Source: Eubacteriales bacterium (GTDB lineage: Bacteria > Bacillota > Clostridia > Lachnospirales > Lachnospiraceae). From it: DNA of 64,000 bases. The translations under genes and the position numbers were made by a program. Of the stretch, positions 17,852 to 28,053 are shown piece after piece. The notes under the pieces are model-generated. The model worked only from the letters and a program-made list of their open reading frames with translations. It was not told the origin of the DNA and ran no database searches. The DNA is taken from NCBI GenBank assembly GCA_030524545.1, contig JAUNGM010000019.1, positions 1 to 64,000 on the forward strand, given 5' to 3'. Positions within the stretch are counted from its first letter, which is position 1, and the number at the start of each line of letters is the position of its first letter.

Positions 17852-20800
17852 ATGGAAAAAGAATTTTTTGACGTATTTCCAAACATAAAAGTAAAAGCAG
17901 AGCTGTCAGAATGGCTGGACATGGTTCAGGTGACAAAAGTATCCTGTAATGCTGCGAAGACCAGAATCTGGGTATATATCAAAAGTGACCGCTGGATTCA
18001 TAAGAAGTATATTTTTGCCCTGGAGGAACAGATTGAGCGTCAGTGCTTTCCCGGATTGAACGTGAGCGTAACGGTAATCGAAAGATTTTATCTTTCCAGA
18101 CAGTACACGCCGGAGAATTTCCTGGAAATCTACCGGTCCAGCATGGAGCTGGAGCTGCGCAATTATAATATGCTGGAGTATAATCTGTTTAAGCGGGCAA
18201 AGATTTCCTTTTCCGGTGAGAATACCATGTCCCTGGTGCTGCCGGATTCCGTCATTGCCAGAGAAAAAAGCGAGATTCTTGTGGAATACCTGCAAAAGGT
18301 ATTCTGCCATCGCTGCGGCATGGATCTGAAGGTTGAGCTTGAATTCCGGGAGACGGAAGAAAGCCAGTACCGCAAGAATGCTGTTCTTCAGATCCGGCAG
18401 GAGGTTGCTAATGTCTTAAAGAATGCCAGGATTTCCCGGAATGGGGAAGAGCAAGTGCAGGAGCCGCCAAAAGAAAGTGTAAAAGCTGTGTCAAAATCTG
18501 ACGGCGGGGGACAGAAAGAGAAAAAGGCTGATCGTGCACAGGAGCAGAAAAAGGAACAGAAGCCATTCGAAAGAAAGGGGCAGAGAGGCGATTATCGGGG
18601 CGGCTATCATAAAGATCCGAATCCTGATGTGATCTACGGACGGGATTTTGAAGGAGATGTCATTCCGCTGGAATCCATTAAAGGTGAGATGGGTGAGGTG
18701 ATCATCCGCTGCCAGGTCATGGATGTGGAAGCGAGGGAAATCCGTAATGAAAAAACGATTCTGATCTTTCCTGTGACAGATTTTACGGACAGCATTACGG
18801 TGAAGATGTTTCTGCGCAATGAGCAGGTTCCGGAGGTCAAAGAACATATAAAAAAAGGAGCATTTTTGAAGCTCCGGGGCGTCACGACGATTGACCGGTT
18901 TGACAGTGAGCTGACGATCGGTTCCGTGACGGGGATTAAGAAAATCGCCAATTTTACCAGTGCGAGGACAGACACAAGTCCGCAGAAGCGAGTGGAGCTT
19001 CACTGTCATACTAAGATGAGTGATATGGATGGCGTAACGGACGCAAAGGCGCTGGTCAAGCGTGCTTACGAGTGGGGCCATAAAGCAATCGCAATTACGG
19101 ATCATGGTGTGGTGCAGTCTTTCCCGGAAGCCAATCACTGCTTTGACGCATGGGGCGGCTGTGTACCAAAGGACTCGGATTTTAAAGTTCTTTATGGTAT
19201 GGAGGCTTATCTTGTAGATGACCTGAAGGGAATGGTTACCAATAGTAAGGGCCAGAAGCTGGACGGAAGTTTTGTGGTATTCGACATCGAAACCACAGGA
19301 TTTTCCCCATTGACCTGTAAGATTATCGAGATTGGTGCCGTGCGTGTGGAAAAAGGGCAGATCACCGATCGTTTTTCTACCTTTGTAAACCCCAAAGTGC
19401 CCATTCCGTTCCGGATAGAACAGCTTACCAGCATCAATGACAGTATGGTCATGGATGCACCGGATATTGAGAAAGTGCTGCCGGAATTCCTGAAATTCTG
19501 CGAGGGTGCGGTAATGGTGGCCCATAATGCGGACTTTGATATGAGCTTTATCATCGAGAACTGCAATAGGCTTGGCATCCCCAATGATTTTACTTATATC
19601 GATACGGTAGGTATGGCGAGATTCCTTTTGCCTGCCCTGAACCGTTTTAAGCTGGATACGGTGGCAAAGGCCGTAGGAGTTTCCCTGCAGCACCATCACA
19701 GAGCTGTGGATGATGCGGAATGCACGGCGGATATCTTTGTGAAATTTGTCAGTATGCTGGCAGAAAGGGATATCACGGACGTAGACGAGCTGAACAGCCA
19801 GGGGGCGGTGTCTGTTAATACGATTAAGAAACTGCCTACCTACCATGCCATTATCCTTGTCAAAAATGAGACAGGCCGTGTCAATCTCTATAAACTGGTA
19901 AGCCAGTCTCATCTGACTTATTACCACAGGCGTCCCCGTGTACCAAAGAGCCTGTTTGAAAAGCACAGGGACGGGCTGATCATCGGAAGTGCCTGCGAAG
20001 CGGGAGAACTCTACCAGGCGCTGCTGCGCAATGCACCGGAGCAGGAGATAGCAAGGCTGGTGAATTTTTATGACTATCTGGAAATTCAGCCGCTTGGCAA
20101 CAATCATTTTATGATTGCAGATGAAAAGAACGATATGGTCAATTCCGATGAGGACCTGATCGAACTGAATAAGAAGATCGTGAAGCTCGGCGAACAGTTT
20201 AAAAAGCCGGTAGTGGCGACCTGTGATGTGCATTTCATGGATCCGCAGGACGAAATTTACAGACGGATCATTATGGCAGGAAACGGTTTTTCCGATGCGG
20301 ATAACCAGGCACCTCTGTATCTTCGGACAACAGAGGAAATGCTGGAGGAATTTTCCTATCTGGGCAGCGAAAAGGCAGAAGAAGTCGTTATTACAAATAC
20401 AAACAAGATTGCGGATATGATTGAAAAGATATCTCCGATCCATCCGGATAAATTCCCGCCCGTGATTGAGAATTCAGACCGTGACCTGAAAGAAATCTGC
20501 TTCAGGAAAGCTCATGAAATGTACGGGGAAAAGCTTCCCCAAATTGTGGAAGAACGTTTGGAAAAGGAGCTGCACTCCATTATTTCCAATGGTTATGCGG
20601 TGATGTATATCATTGCCCAGAAGCTGGTGTGGAAGTCCAATGATGACGGATATCTGGTAGGTTCCCGAGGTTCCGTAGGTTCCTCCCTGGCGGCCACGAT
20701 GTCCGGTATCACGGAGGTAAATCCCCTGCCGCCTCACTATATCTGTGACAACTGCAAATACAGCGATTTCGACTCGCCTGAGGTGAAGAAATACAGCGGA

Positions 20801-22348
20801 ATGGCAGGGTGCGACATGCCGGATAAGGTATGCCCGAAATGCGGCACAAAGATGATCAAGGCAGGTTTTGATATTCCTTTTGAAACATTCCTTGGGTTTA
20901 AAGGAGATAAGGAGCCGGATATCGACCTGAATTTCTCCGGAGAATACCAGGCGAATGCCCATAAATACACGGAGGTCATCTTCGGTAAGGGTCAGACCTT
21001 CAAAGCGGGTACCATCGGTACTCTTGCGGAGAAGACTGCATTCGGCTATGTGAAGAACTATTATGAAGAACGGGGACAGCATAAGCGCTACTGTGAGATC
21101 AACCGGATCGTTGCGGGATGTACGGGAGTACGCCGTACCACAGGACAGCATCCGGGCGGCATCATCGTACTTCCCAAAGGAGAAGAAATTGAAAAATTTA
21201 CGCCTGTGCAACACCCGGCAAATGATGAAACAAGTGATATTATCACCACACATTTTGACTACCATTCCATTGACGGAAACCTTCTGAAGCTGGATATTCT
21301 GGGACACGATGATCCCACCATGATCCGTATGCTGGAGGACCTGACCGGGCTGGATGCCAAGGAGGTGCCGCTGGATCAGAAGGACGTGATGTCCCTCTTT
21401 GCCAGTACGGATGCCCTTGGAATCAAGCCGGAAGATATCGGGGGCTGTAAGCTGGGATGCCTCGGCGTGCCGGAGTTTGGTACCGATTTTGCTATGCAGA
21501 TGCTCATTGATACCAAGCCGAAATATTTTTCCGATCTGGTCCGTATTGCAGGACTGGCTCATGGTACGGACGTTTGGCTGGGCAATGCCCAGACATTGAT
21601 CCAGGAGGGGAAGGCAACCATTTCCACAGCCATCTGTACCCGAGATGATATCATGATCTATCTTATCAGCATGGGGGTGGAGAGCAGCCTTGCATTTACC
21701 ATTATGGAGAGTGTCCGTAAGGGCAAAGGGCTGCGTCCCGAATGGGAAGCCACCATGGTAGAGCACAATGTTCCTGACTGGTATATCTGGTCCTGCAAAA
21801 AAATCAAATACATGTTTCCAAAGGCCCATGCGGCCGCTTATGTTATGATGGCCTACCGCATTGCGTGGTTTAAGGTGTTTCATCCGCTGGCATATTATGC
21901 TGCATTTTTCAGTATCCGTGCTACGGCGTTTTCTTACGAAACCATGTGTATGGGACGGGAGCGTCTGGAATTTTATCTGGCAGAATTACGGAAAAAAGGA
22001 GACTCTGCAACCAAGAAAGAGCAGGACTCGATCCGTGATATGCGTATTGTGCAGGAGATGTATGCGAGGGGGCTGGAGTTCATACCCATTGATCTATATA
22101 AAGCAAAAGCCCACCGTTTCCAGATCATTGACGGCAAGCTGATGCCGTCTCTGGACAGCATCGAAGGACTGGGCGAGAAGGCGGCGGATGCTGTTGTGGA
22201 AGCAGCAGCCAAGGGTAAATTCCTGTCCAAGGATGATTTCCGCGACAGGACCAAGGTGAGCAAAACGGTCATTGACCTGATGGATGATCTGAATCTGTTC
22301 GGGGACATTCCCCAGTCAAATCAGATGTCGCTGTTTGACTTTACATAA
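17852..22348 (+). CDS. polC: DNA polymerase III alpha subunit, PolC type
   Basis: A 1,498-residue replicative polymerase of low-GC Gram-positives. Order: N-terminal domain, a charged linker (about residues 190-250), an OB fold, the PHP domain starting HCHTKMSDMDG (about residue 384), the DnaQ-like 3'-5' exonuclease inserted in PHP with VVFDIETTGFSP (about 474) and AHNADFDMSF, the rest of PHP, then the palm with PDIDLNFSGEYQ. A four-cysteine zinc site (CDNCKY and CPKCGTK) lies just before the palm. All key acidic residues I could check are present. It copies the chromosome with the beta clamp. Confidence 0.97.
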   Translation: MEKEFFDVFPNIKVKAELSEWLDMVQVTKVSCNAAKTRIWVYIKSDRWIHKKYIFALEEQIERQCFPGLNVSVTVIERFYLSRQYTPENFLEIYRSSMELELRNYNMLEYNLFKRAKISFSGENTMSLVLPDSVIAREKSEILVEYLQKVFCHRCGMDLKVELEFRETEESQYRKNAVLQIRQEVANVLKNARISRNGEEQVQEPPKESVKAVSKSDGGGQKEKKADRAQEQKKEQKPFERKGQRGDYRGGYHKDPNPDVIYGRDFEGDVIPLESIKGEMGEVIIRCQVMDVEAREIRNEKTILIFPVTDFTDSITVKMFLRNEQVPEVKEHIKKGAFLKLRGVTTIDRFDSELTIGSVTGIKKIANFTSARTDTSPQKRVELHCHTKMSDMDGVTDAKALVKRAYEWGHKAIAITDHGVVQSFPEANHCFDAWGGCVPKDSDFKVLYGMEAYLVDDLKGMVTNSKGQKLDGSFVVFDIETTGFSPLTCKIIEIGAVRVEKGQITDRFSTFVNPKVPIPFRIEQLTSINDSMVMDAPDIEKVLPEFLKFCEGAVMVAHNADFDMSFIIENCNRLGIPNDFTYIDTVGMARFLLPALNRFKLDTVAKAVGVSLQHHHRAVDDAECTADIFVKFVSMLAERDITDVDELNSQGAVSVNTIKKLPTYHAIILVKNETGRVNLYKLVSQSHLTYYHRRPRVPKSLFEKHRDGLIIGSACEAGELYQALLRNAPEQEIARLVNFYDYLEIQPLGNNHFMIADEKNDMVNSDEDLIELNKKIVKLGEQFKKPVVATCDVHFMDPQDEIYRRIIMAGNGFSDADNQAPLYLRTTEEMLEEFSYLGSEKAEEVVITNTNKIADMIEKISPIHPDKFPPVIENSDRDLKEICFRKAHEMYGEKLPQIVEERLEKELHSIISNGYAVMYIIAQKLVWKSNDDGYLVGSRGSVGSSLAATMSGITEVNPLPPHYICDNCKYSDFDSPEVKKYSGMAGCDMPDKVCPKCGTKMIKAGFDIPFETFLGFKGDKEPDIDLNFSGEYQANAHKYTEVIFGKGQTFKAGTIGTLAEKTAFGYVKNYYEERGQHKRYCEINRIVAGCTGVRRTTGQHPGGIIVLPKGEEIEKFTPVQHPANDETSDIITTHFDYHSIDGNLLKLDILGHDDPTMIRMLEDLTGLDAKEVPLDQKDVMSLFASTDALGIKPEDIGGCKLGCLGVPEFGTDFAMQMLIDTKPKYFSDLVRIAGLAHGTDVWLGNAQTLIQEGKATISTAICTRDDIMIYLISMGVESSLAFTIMESVRKGKGLRPEWEATMVEHNVPDWYIWSCKKIKYMFPKAHAAAYVMMAYRIAWFKVFHPLAYYAAFFSIRATAFSYETMCMGRERLEFYLAELRKKGDSATKKEQDSIRDMRIVQEMYARGLEFIPIDLYKAKAHRFQIIDGKLMPSLDSIEGLGEKAADAVVEAAAKGKFLSKDDFRDRTKVSKTVIDLMDDLNLFGDIPQSNQMSLFDFT

Positions 22349-22440
22349 GGGTAGATGTTTCATGGGCGATGACGGATCAATCATGATATCTATGGAAGGA
22401 TTAATCTGATCATAATCATTTTATAAGGAGAAGGGGAATT

Positions 22441-24396
22441 ATGAAGAAAGAGGATCTGCGTTATTTGCAGCGTCTGGCAGAACTGTATCCTACAATAGGA
22501 AAGGCCTCTACGGAGATTATCAACCTCCAGTCTATCCTGAATCTGCCAAAAGGAACAGAGCACTTTATGTCTGATCTCCATGGGGAATACGAGGCTTTTT
22601 CCCATGTACTCCGAAACGGTTCCGGAGCGGTACGCAAGAAAATCGATGATGTGTTCGGACATACGCTAAGCAACAGTGACAAGCGTTCTTTGGCTACTTT
22701 GATCTACTACCCAAGGGAAAAAATGGAGCTTGTAAAAAAGTCGGAAGAAGATATGGAGAACTGGTATAAGATCACGCTGTACCGTCTGATCGAGGTGTGT
22801 AAAACAACGGCATCCAAATATACCAGATCCAAGGTTCGCAAGGCTCTGCCGACAGATTATGCCTATGTCATTGAAGAGCTGATCACAGAAAAGGCGGAGG
22901 TTCTGGACAAGGAAGCATACTATGACTCAATCGTGGATACGATTATCGAAATCGGCAGAGCGGAGAACTTTATTATTGCTCTGGCAGAGCTGATCCAGCG
23001 CCTTGTTGTGGATCATCTTCACATATTGGGGGATATTTATGACAGGGGGCCGGGACCGCATTTTATTATGGACCGCCTGACGGAGTACCATTCTCTGGAT
23101 ATTCAGTGGGGCAATCATGATGTCGTATGGATGGGAGCGGCTGCAGGACAGACTGCCTGTATTGCTACCGTCATCCGCAACAGTATCCGTTATGATAATC
23201 TGGACATTTTGGAGGATGGCTACGGCATTAATATGATTCCGCTGGCAACGTTTGCCATGGAAGCCTATGCGGATGACCCATGTCAGGTATTTGAGCAAAA
23301 AGGAGCTTCTTATTATAATGCTATGGAGGAAGAGCTGGGACGAAAGATGCATAAGGCCATTGCCATGATCCAGTTCAAGCTTGAGGGACAGCTGATCCGC
23401 AGGCACCCGGAATTCCAGATGGATGACCGCTGTCTGCTTCACCGGATAGATGTGCAGAAGGGAACCATCACTCTGGCGGACGGGAAGGAATACGCGCTTC
23501 TTGATACCCGATTCCCTACAATCGACTGGGCAAACCCGTATGAGCTGACTGACGGGGAAAAAGACGTCATGGAACGTCTCTCATCCGCATTCCGCAACTG
23601 CGAAAAGCTGCAGAATCATGTGCGTCTTCTTTTAGATAAGGGAGGCCTGTATAAGACTTATAACGGAAATCTTCTTTTCCATGGAAGTATTCCTTTGAAC
23701 GAGGATGGAAGCTTCAAAGAAGTTCGGATCTTTGAAGAAACCTATAAGGGCAAAGCACTGTATGATGCTCTGGAAGCCTATGTCCGGCGCGCTTTTTATG
23801 AGGTGGACAGTGAAGAACAGAAGAAAGGAATGGATATCCTGTGGTATATCTGGGCAGGCCCCAATTCCCCTCTGTTCGGCAAGGATAAAATGAGTACATT
23901 TGAAAGGTATTTCATAGCGGAAAAAGAAACACATAAAGAAAAGAAGAATGCTTATTACCGCCTTCTTGAGAATCAGGATGTGGTAGATTCCATGCTTTTG
24001 GAATTTGGTCTGGATCCGGAGGATGGCCATATTATCAACGGACATGTACCTGTACACCAGAGCGATGGAGAAAGCCCTGTGAAATGCGATGGGAAGGTAA
24101 TCGTCATTGACGGAGGATTTTCCAAAGCGTACCGCAAGGTGACGGGAATTGCCGGATATACGCTGATTTATAATTCCTATGGACTGATCTTATCAGCCCA
24201 TGAGCCGTTTACATCAGCGGAAGCCGCCGTATCCCAGGAGACAGATATCGTTTCCAATCGTGTATCTGTGCGGTATACTTCCAGGCGCTGTCTGGTAGGA
24301 GATACGGATAATGGAAAAGCCCTGAAAGAGAGAATCGAGGAACTAATGCTGCTTCTGGATGCGTACCGCAGAGGAATCATCAAGGAGAAAAAATAA
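22441..24396 (+). CDS. fbp: Fructose-1,6-bisphosphatase, class III
   Basis: A 651-residue Firmicutes-type FBPase, a calcineurin-like metallophosphatase unrelated to the E. coli enzyme. Metal-site motifs are MSDLHGEYEAF (about residue 43), LGDIYDRGPGP and WGNHDVVWMG (about 223), with GHVPVH near the C-terminus. It removes the 1-phosphate of fructose-1,6-bisphosphate in gluconeogenesis. AAGGAGAAGGGG precedes the ATG. It is probably a single-gene unit, since purF-like downstream has its own promoter. Confidence 0.96.
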   Translation: MKKEDLRYLQRLAELYPTIGKASTEIINLQSILNLPKGTEHFMSDLHGEYEAFSHVLRNGSGAVRKKIDDVFGHTLSNSDKRSLATLIYYPREKMELVKKSEEDMENWYKITLYRLIEVCKTTASKYTRSKVRKALPTDYAYVIEELITEKAEVLDKEAYYDSIVDTIIEIGRAENFIIALAELIQRLVVDHLHILGDIYDRGPGPHFIMDRLTEYHSLDIQWGNHDVVWMGAAAGQTACIATVIRNSIRYDNLDILEDGYGINMIPLATFAMEAYADDPCQVFEQKGASYYNAMEEELGRKMHKAIAMIQFKLEGQLIRRHPEFQMDDRCLLHRIDVQKGTITLADGKEYALLDTRFPTIDWANPYELTDGEKDVMERLSSAFRNCEKLQNHVRLLLDKGGLYKTYNGNLLFHGSIPLNEDGSFKEVRIFEETYKGKALYDALEAYVRRAFYEVDSEEQKKGMDILWYIWAGPNSPLFGKDKMSTFERYFIAEKETHKEKKNAYYRLLENQDVVDSMLLEFGLDPEDGHIINGHVPVHQSDGESPVKCDGKVIVIDGGFSKAYRKVTGIAGYTLIYNSYGLILSAHEPFTSAEAAVSQETDIVSNRVSVRYTSRRCLVGDTDNGKALKERIEELMLLLDAYRRGIIKEKK

Positions 24397-24403
24397 AAAA
24401 ACC

Positions 24404-24432
24404 TTTACAGATTTTTGCAGGTTATATATAAT
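24404..24432 (+). promoter_or_regulatory. sigma-A promoter of the purF-like gene
   Basis: TTTACA (24404-24409) and TATAAT (24427-24432) are separated by 17 bases, about 40 bases before the ATG. I saw no purine riboswitch between them. Confidence 0.7.
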
Positions 24433-24472
24433 GGGTGCGTAACTTATTTGGAATGACAAGGAGACGAATGAT

Positions 24473-25888
24473 ATGGGTGGAATTTTTGGAGTAGCGTCAA
24501 AGTCCAGTTGTGTGTTGGATCTTTTTTTCGGAATTGATTATCATTCCCATCTGGGAACAAGAAGAGGCGGTATGGCTGTATATGATAAAGAGAAAGGCTT
24601 TGACCGTGCCATTCACAATATTGAAAATTCGCCGTTTCGGACGAAGTTTGACAGAGATGTTTCAGAACTGGAGGGCAGTTTTGGCGTAGGATGCATTTCC
24701 GACAATGAGCCGCAGCCCCTGCTGGTGAGGTCCCATTTGGGAAATTTCGCCATTACAACCGTAGGCAAAATCAACAATATGGATGAGCTGATCGCTCATT
24801 CTTTCAAAAATGGATGTACCCATTTTTTGGAAATGAGCGGAGGAAGTGTCAACCCTACGGAGATGGTGGCCTCCCTCATCAACCAGAAACAGACGATGGT
24901 GGAGGGAATCCGGTATGCACAGGAGATGATCGAAGGCTCCATGACAATGCTGATCCTGACGCCGAAGGGAATTTTTGCAGCCCGCGACCGTCTGGGGAGA
25001 ACTCCTCTGATCATAGGAAAAAAGGAAGATGCATGCTGTATTTCCTTTGAGAGCCATGCATATATCAATCTCGGATACGATGATTATAAAGAACTTGGCC
25101 CCGGAGAGATTATGTTCGTGACACCGGAAGGTGCGGAATCCCTGCAGAAACCGGGAGAAGAGATGCGTATCTGCTCTTTCCTCTGGGTATACTATGGATA
25201 TCCGACATCCACATATGAAGGCGTCAATGTAGAGGAAATGCGTTATAAATGCGGAGATATGCTTGCAGAGAGAGACTTCGGAGAAGTAAAACCGGATATT
25301 GTGGCAGGTGTGCCGGATTCCGGTATTGCCCATGCCATTGGATATGCCAATCGCTCCGGCGTACCTTTTGCACGTCCGTTTATTAAGTATACACCGACCT
25401 GGCCGCGCTCCTTCATGCCGACACAGCAGAGCCAGCGTAATTTGATCGCCAGGATGAAGCTGATTCCTGTACACAAGCTGATTAAGGATAAGAGCCTTCT
25501 GATGATCGATGACTCGATCGTGCGCGGTACCCAGCTTCGTGAGACAACGGAATTTTTGTATCATAACGGTGCAAAAGAGGTTCATATCCGCCCGGCATGT
25601 CCGCCGCTTCTTTATGGCTGTAAATATCTGAATTTCTCCAGATCTAAATCGGAAATGGATCTGATTACAAGACGAGTGATCGCCAAAAGAGAAGGAGAGA
25701 ATGTAGATGATAAGGTGCTTGCAGACTATGCAAACCCTGATTCTGCAAATTATAAGGAAATGCTGGAGGAAATCCGCAAAGAGCTGAACTTTACGACTTT
25801 GAAATATCATCGTCTTGATGATCTGACTGCATCCATCGGTATTGAGCCGTGCAAGCTCTGCACCTACTGCTGGAGCGGTAAAGAGTAA
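24473..25888 (+). CDS. Amidophosphoribosyltransferase-like protein lacking Cys2
   Basis: A 471-residue PurF-family protein with an N-terminal Ntn glutaminase-like domain and a C-terminal phosphoribosyltransferase domain. The PRPP loop LLMIDDSIVRGTQLRE is intact, and the Cys residues that bind the 4Fe-4S cluster in Bacillus-type PurF seem present (CPPLLYGC and CKLCTYCW). The glutaminase nucleophile is missing: the protein begins MGGIFGV instead of MCGIxG, so Cys2 is Gly. It cannot be matured to expose Cys1 in the normal way. It may use ammonia, act with another subunit, or have a different role. AAGGAG sits 9 bases before this ATG, so the start is firm. Confidence 0.85.
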   Translation: MGGIFGVASKSSCVLDLFFGIDYHSHLGTRRGGMAVYDKEKGFDRAIHNIENSPFRTKFDRDVSELEGSFGVGCISDNEPQPLLVRSHLGNFAITTVGKINNMDELIAHSFKNGCTHFLEMSGGSVNPTEMVASLINQKQTMVEGIRYAQEMIEGSMTMLILTPKGIFAARDRLGRTPLIIGKKEDACCISFESHAYINLGYDDYKELGPGEIMFVTPEGAESLQKPGEEMRICSFLWVYYGYPTSTYEGVNVEEMRYKCGDMLAERDFGEVKPDIVAGVPDSGIAHAIGYANRSGVPFARPFIKYTPTWPRSFMPTQQSQRNLIARMKLIPVHKLIKDKSLLMIDDSIVRGTQLRETTEFLYHNGAKEVHIRPACPPLLYGCKYLNFSRSKSEMDLITRRVIAKREGENVDDKVLADYANPDSANYKEMLEEIRKELNFTTLKYHRLDDLTASIGIEPCKLCTYCWSGKE

Positions 25889-25961
25889 CAGCTTTTGTGC
25901 TCGCTGAAATGCCGGAAAAGAGGGGATATCGGATAGCAGAGGTGCTTTTTGAACAGAGGTG

Positions 25962-26900
25962 ATGCATTTGAATAGAAAGAAAAACATACTGATAAAGATG
26001 CTTGTTGTTCTGATCGTTATCTTCCTGATGATGGGGATTGCGGCTTTGCTGCTTGCAGGTTACCGGAAAAGAGAGCAGAAGGAGAAACAGAAGCAGGAAG
26101 CAATTGAGAAGCTGGAACGTGTTCCTACGGTGACACCTACCCCTGCTGTAACAGTGACACCTACGCCTGTGCCGACTGCAACACCGACGCCTACCCCGGT
26201 TCCTACCATCGTCCCGGCCTTTCTTCCGGATGACTATGTGGGTACCTGGTATGCCACAAACGATATTGTGACGATGAACATTTACGCATTGACTGAGAAA
26301 TCTGTTTCCTTTTCGTTTGCCCAGGCCAACCGCAATGGGACAGTGGTCTGTGAGGCAGATGTAACGGCAGAGGTAGCAGGGAATGCAGCGCAGCTTTCCT
26401 TTACAGATTCCCATGGAAACAAGGCAGGCGGAAGTATGACCTTTTCCCCGGAAGGGCTTTATGTAAAGATTACCACAACAGAACGGGCGGAGGGTGTTTC
26501 CGTATGCCCGAATGTGAACTGTGTCATGAGCAGGGAAAGAAATTTTGAGTATGAAGAAACTGCGCCAACGCCAACGCCGGCTCCGTCAGAGGTATCCGAG
26601 TCTTTGGAGAGAGATTATTTCTTTCCGGAGAGCAACAGCCGCTGTCTGACGGACGAAGAGATTTCCAAATATTCGTCCGCGGAATTGGAGCTTGCAAAAA
26701 ATGAGATCTATGCCCGTCATGGAAGGCAGTTTGTGACATCCTATATTGCAGAGTATTTTAACAGCAAATCCTGGTATCAGGGAACGATTGCACCGGAAAC
26801 CTTTGATGCACAGCAGGATTCCATCTTTAATGAATATGAAGTTGCCAACATTGGTAAGATCGCCCAGTGGGAAGAAAAAAAGCGCAGTGAAGGCAATTAA
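25962..26900 (+). CDS. Membrane-anchored YARHG-domain protein
   Basis: About 312 residues. A short basic N-terminus, one transmembrane helix (about residues 13-34) and a Pro/Thr-rich wall-spanning linker (repeats of TPTP, about 55-88) are followed by a beta-rich extracellular domain beginning YVGTWYATND. A second TPTP spacer leads to the C-terminal YARHG domain (LAKNEIYARHGRQF, SKSWY). YARHG domains occur in extracellular proteins of Firmicutes and their ligand is unknown. The TTG two codons later (25968) fits the ribosome site AGAGGTGA better and may be the real start. Confidence 0.8.
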   Translation: MHLNRKKNILIKMLVVLIVIFLMMGIAALLLAGYRKREQKEKQKQEAIEKLERVPTVTPTPAVTVTPTPVPTATPTPTPVPTIVPAFLPDDYVGTWYATNDIVTMNIYALTEKSVSFSFAQANRNGTVVCEADVTAEVAGNAAQLSFTDSHGNKAGGSMTFSPEGLYVKITTTERAEGVSVCPNVNCVMSRERNFEYEETAPTPTPAPSEVSESLERDYFFPESNSRCLTDEEISKYSSAELELAKNEIYARHGRQFVTSYIAEYFNSKSWYQGTIAPETFDAQQDSIFNEYEVANIGKIAQWEEKKRSEGN

Positions 26901-26904
26901 AAAG

Positions 26905-26930
26905 GGGGCTGCATTTTGCAGCCCCTATTT
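26905..26930. terminator. Terminator between the YARHG and XRE genes
   Basis: GGGGCTGCA (26905-26913) pairs with TGCAGCCCC (26917-26925). It serves the + strand gene and, with the A-rich left side, probably also the convergent XRE gene. Confidence 0.75.
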
Positions 26931-27140
26931 CAGTACCTCTTTTCTATCCGTACGTCCGACAAGATAGTCAATGCTGATGTCATAATAATCCGCCAGACGG
27001 ATGAGCATTTCAATGGGGATTCCTCTGGAGCCTGTTTCGTAATGAGAGTAAGATCTCTGGGTAATGTGAAGAATCTCACTGATTTCTCTTTGAGAGAGGT
27101 CGGAATCTACGCGCAGATCCTGAATTCTTTGATATTTCAT
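26925..27140 (-). CDS. Small XRE-family regulator, 71 aa
   Basis: The protein MKYQRIQDLRVDSDLSQREISEIL... is one Cro/C1-type helix-turn-helix domain with QREISEILHITQRSYSHYETG as the HTH. I chose the ATG at 27140, 6 bases after AGGAGG. An upstream in-frame ATG lacks such a site. It is a DNA-binding regulator without a sensing domain. Targets are unknown. It lies on the chromosome side of the integrated element, near comM, and reads away from it. Confidence 0.88.
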   Translation of the reverse strand: MKYQRIQDLRVDSDLSQREISEILHITQRSYSHYETGSRGIPIEMLIRLADYYDISIDYLVGRTDRKEVLK

Positions 27141-27375
27141 AAAAAATCCTCCTATTTTTTTCAAAAAGTATAGGTCAGAACGAAATGCACTATTGAAAAT
27201 TGGAGCAAAATGGACTATACTGAAAAGGGAGGCTTTTTGTTAAAAAAGAGTGAATATTTTCTCGTTTTACCCATTTCTATTTTCTTTTTTTCTTGAATTT
27301 TCCTAATGAACATTAAAATCATAAGCTGAAATGCCGGATTTTCGGGGGAGGGCATTTTTGCAGAAAGGAGCAGAA

Positions 27376-28044
27376 ATGTTTGCCAGTGTTTTAACAGCGA
27401 CCATTTTGGGGATTGAGGTATGCCCCATCCAGGTGGAAGCAGATGTGAGTGACGGGCTTCCTTCTTTTACTATGGTAGGTTTTCCGTCTGCCCAGGTGAA
27501 AGAGGCACAGGATCGGGTAAGGACTGCGCTTCGGAATAATGGAATCTCTCTTCCGCCCAAAAGAATTACCGTAAATCTTGCCCCGGCAGATATCAAGAAG
27601 GAGGGCGCCGGTTTTGACATGCCGGTGGCTGCCGCGCTGCTTGCGGCAGCCGGCATGATTGATCCGAAGCTTTTACAGGGAGTGATGATGGCAGGGGAGA
27701 TCAGCCTGAATGGAGAAATCCATTCTATGTCAGGGATTCTGCCCATGGTGATCAAAGCCAGGGAGGAAGGATGCCGGTTTTGCATGGTTCCTTTCGGGAA
27801 TCTGAGGGAAGGAAGGCTTGTGAAGGATATTCCGGTGATCGGTGTGAAAAACCTTACGGAAATGATGGAATATCTGAAACATCCGGAAGCTTTTCAGGAT
27901 GCTCCGGAGGTGAAGGAAAGGCCGTTGGAGCAGGAAATCGTGGATTTCGGAGATATCTGCGGTCAGGAGAGCGTGCGCAGGGCGGTGGAAATCGCGGTAA
28001 GCGGATTCCATAATATTCTGCTTATCGGCCCTCCGGGTGCGGGA
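27376..28044 (+). pseudogene. comM: comM/yifB (Mg-chelatase-like ATPase), 5' part cut by the element
   Basis: The frame MFASVLTATILGIEVCPIQVEADV, with FTMVGFPSAQVKEAQDRVR and RITVNLAPADIKKEGAGFDMPVA, is the N-terminal LonC-like domain of ComM/YifB. The AAA+ domain begins with DICGQESVRRAVEIAV and stops within the Walker A loop: GPPGAG is read but the following Lys-Thr is replaced by ACVKIRLS and a stop at 28071. About 223 of roughly 510 residues remain. The 3' part should lie beyond the right end of the integrated element. ComM is a helicase-like protein that aids DNA integration during transformation, so the insertion would abolish it. Confidence 0.9.
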
Positions 28045-28053
28045 GCCTGTGTT

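Noticed and set aside
18491-20443. Long open frame on the minus strand inside polC
   Set aside because: It is the complement of a strongly coding gene, rich in His and Cys, with no ribosome site or family motif.
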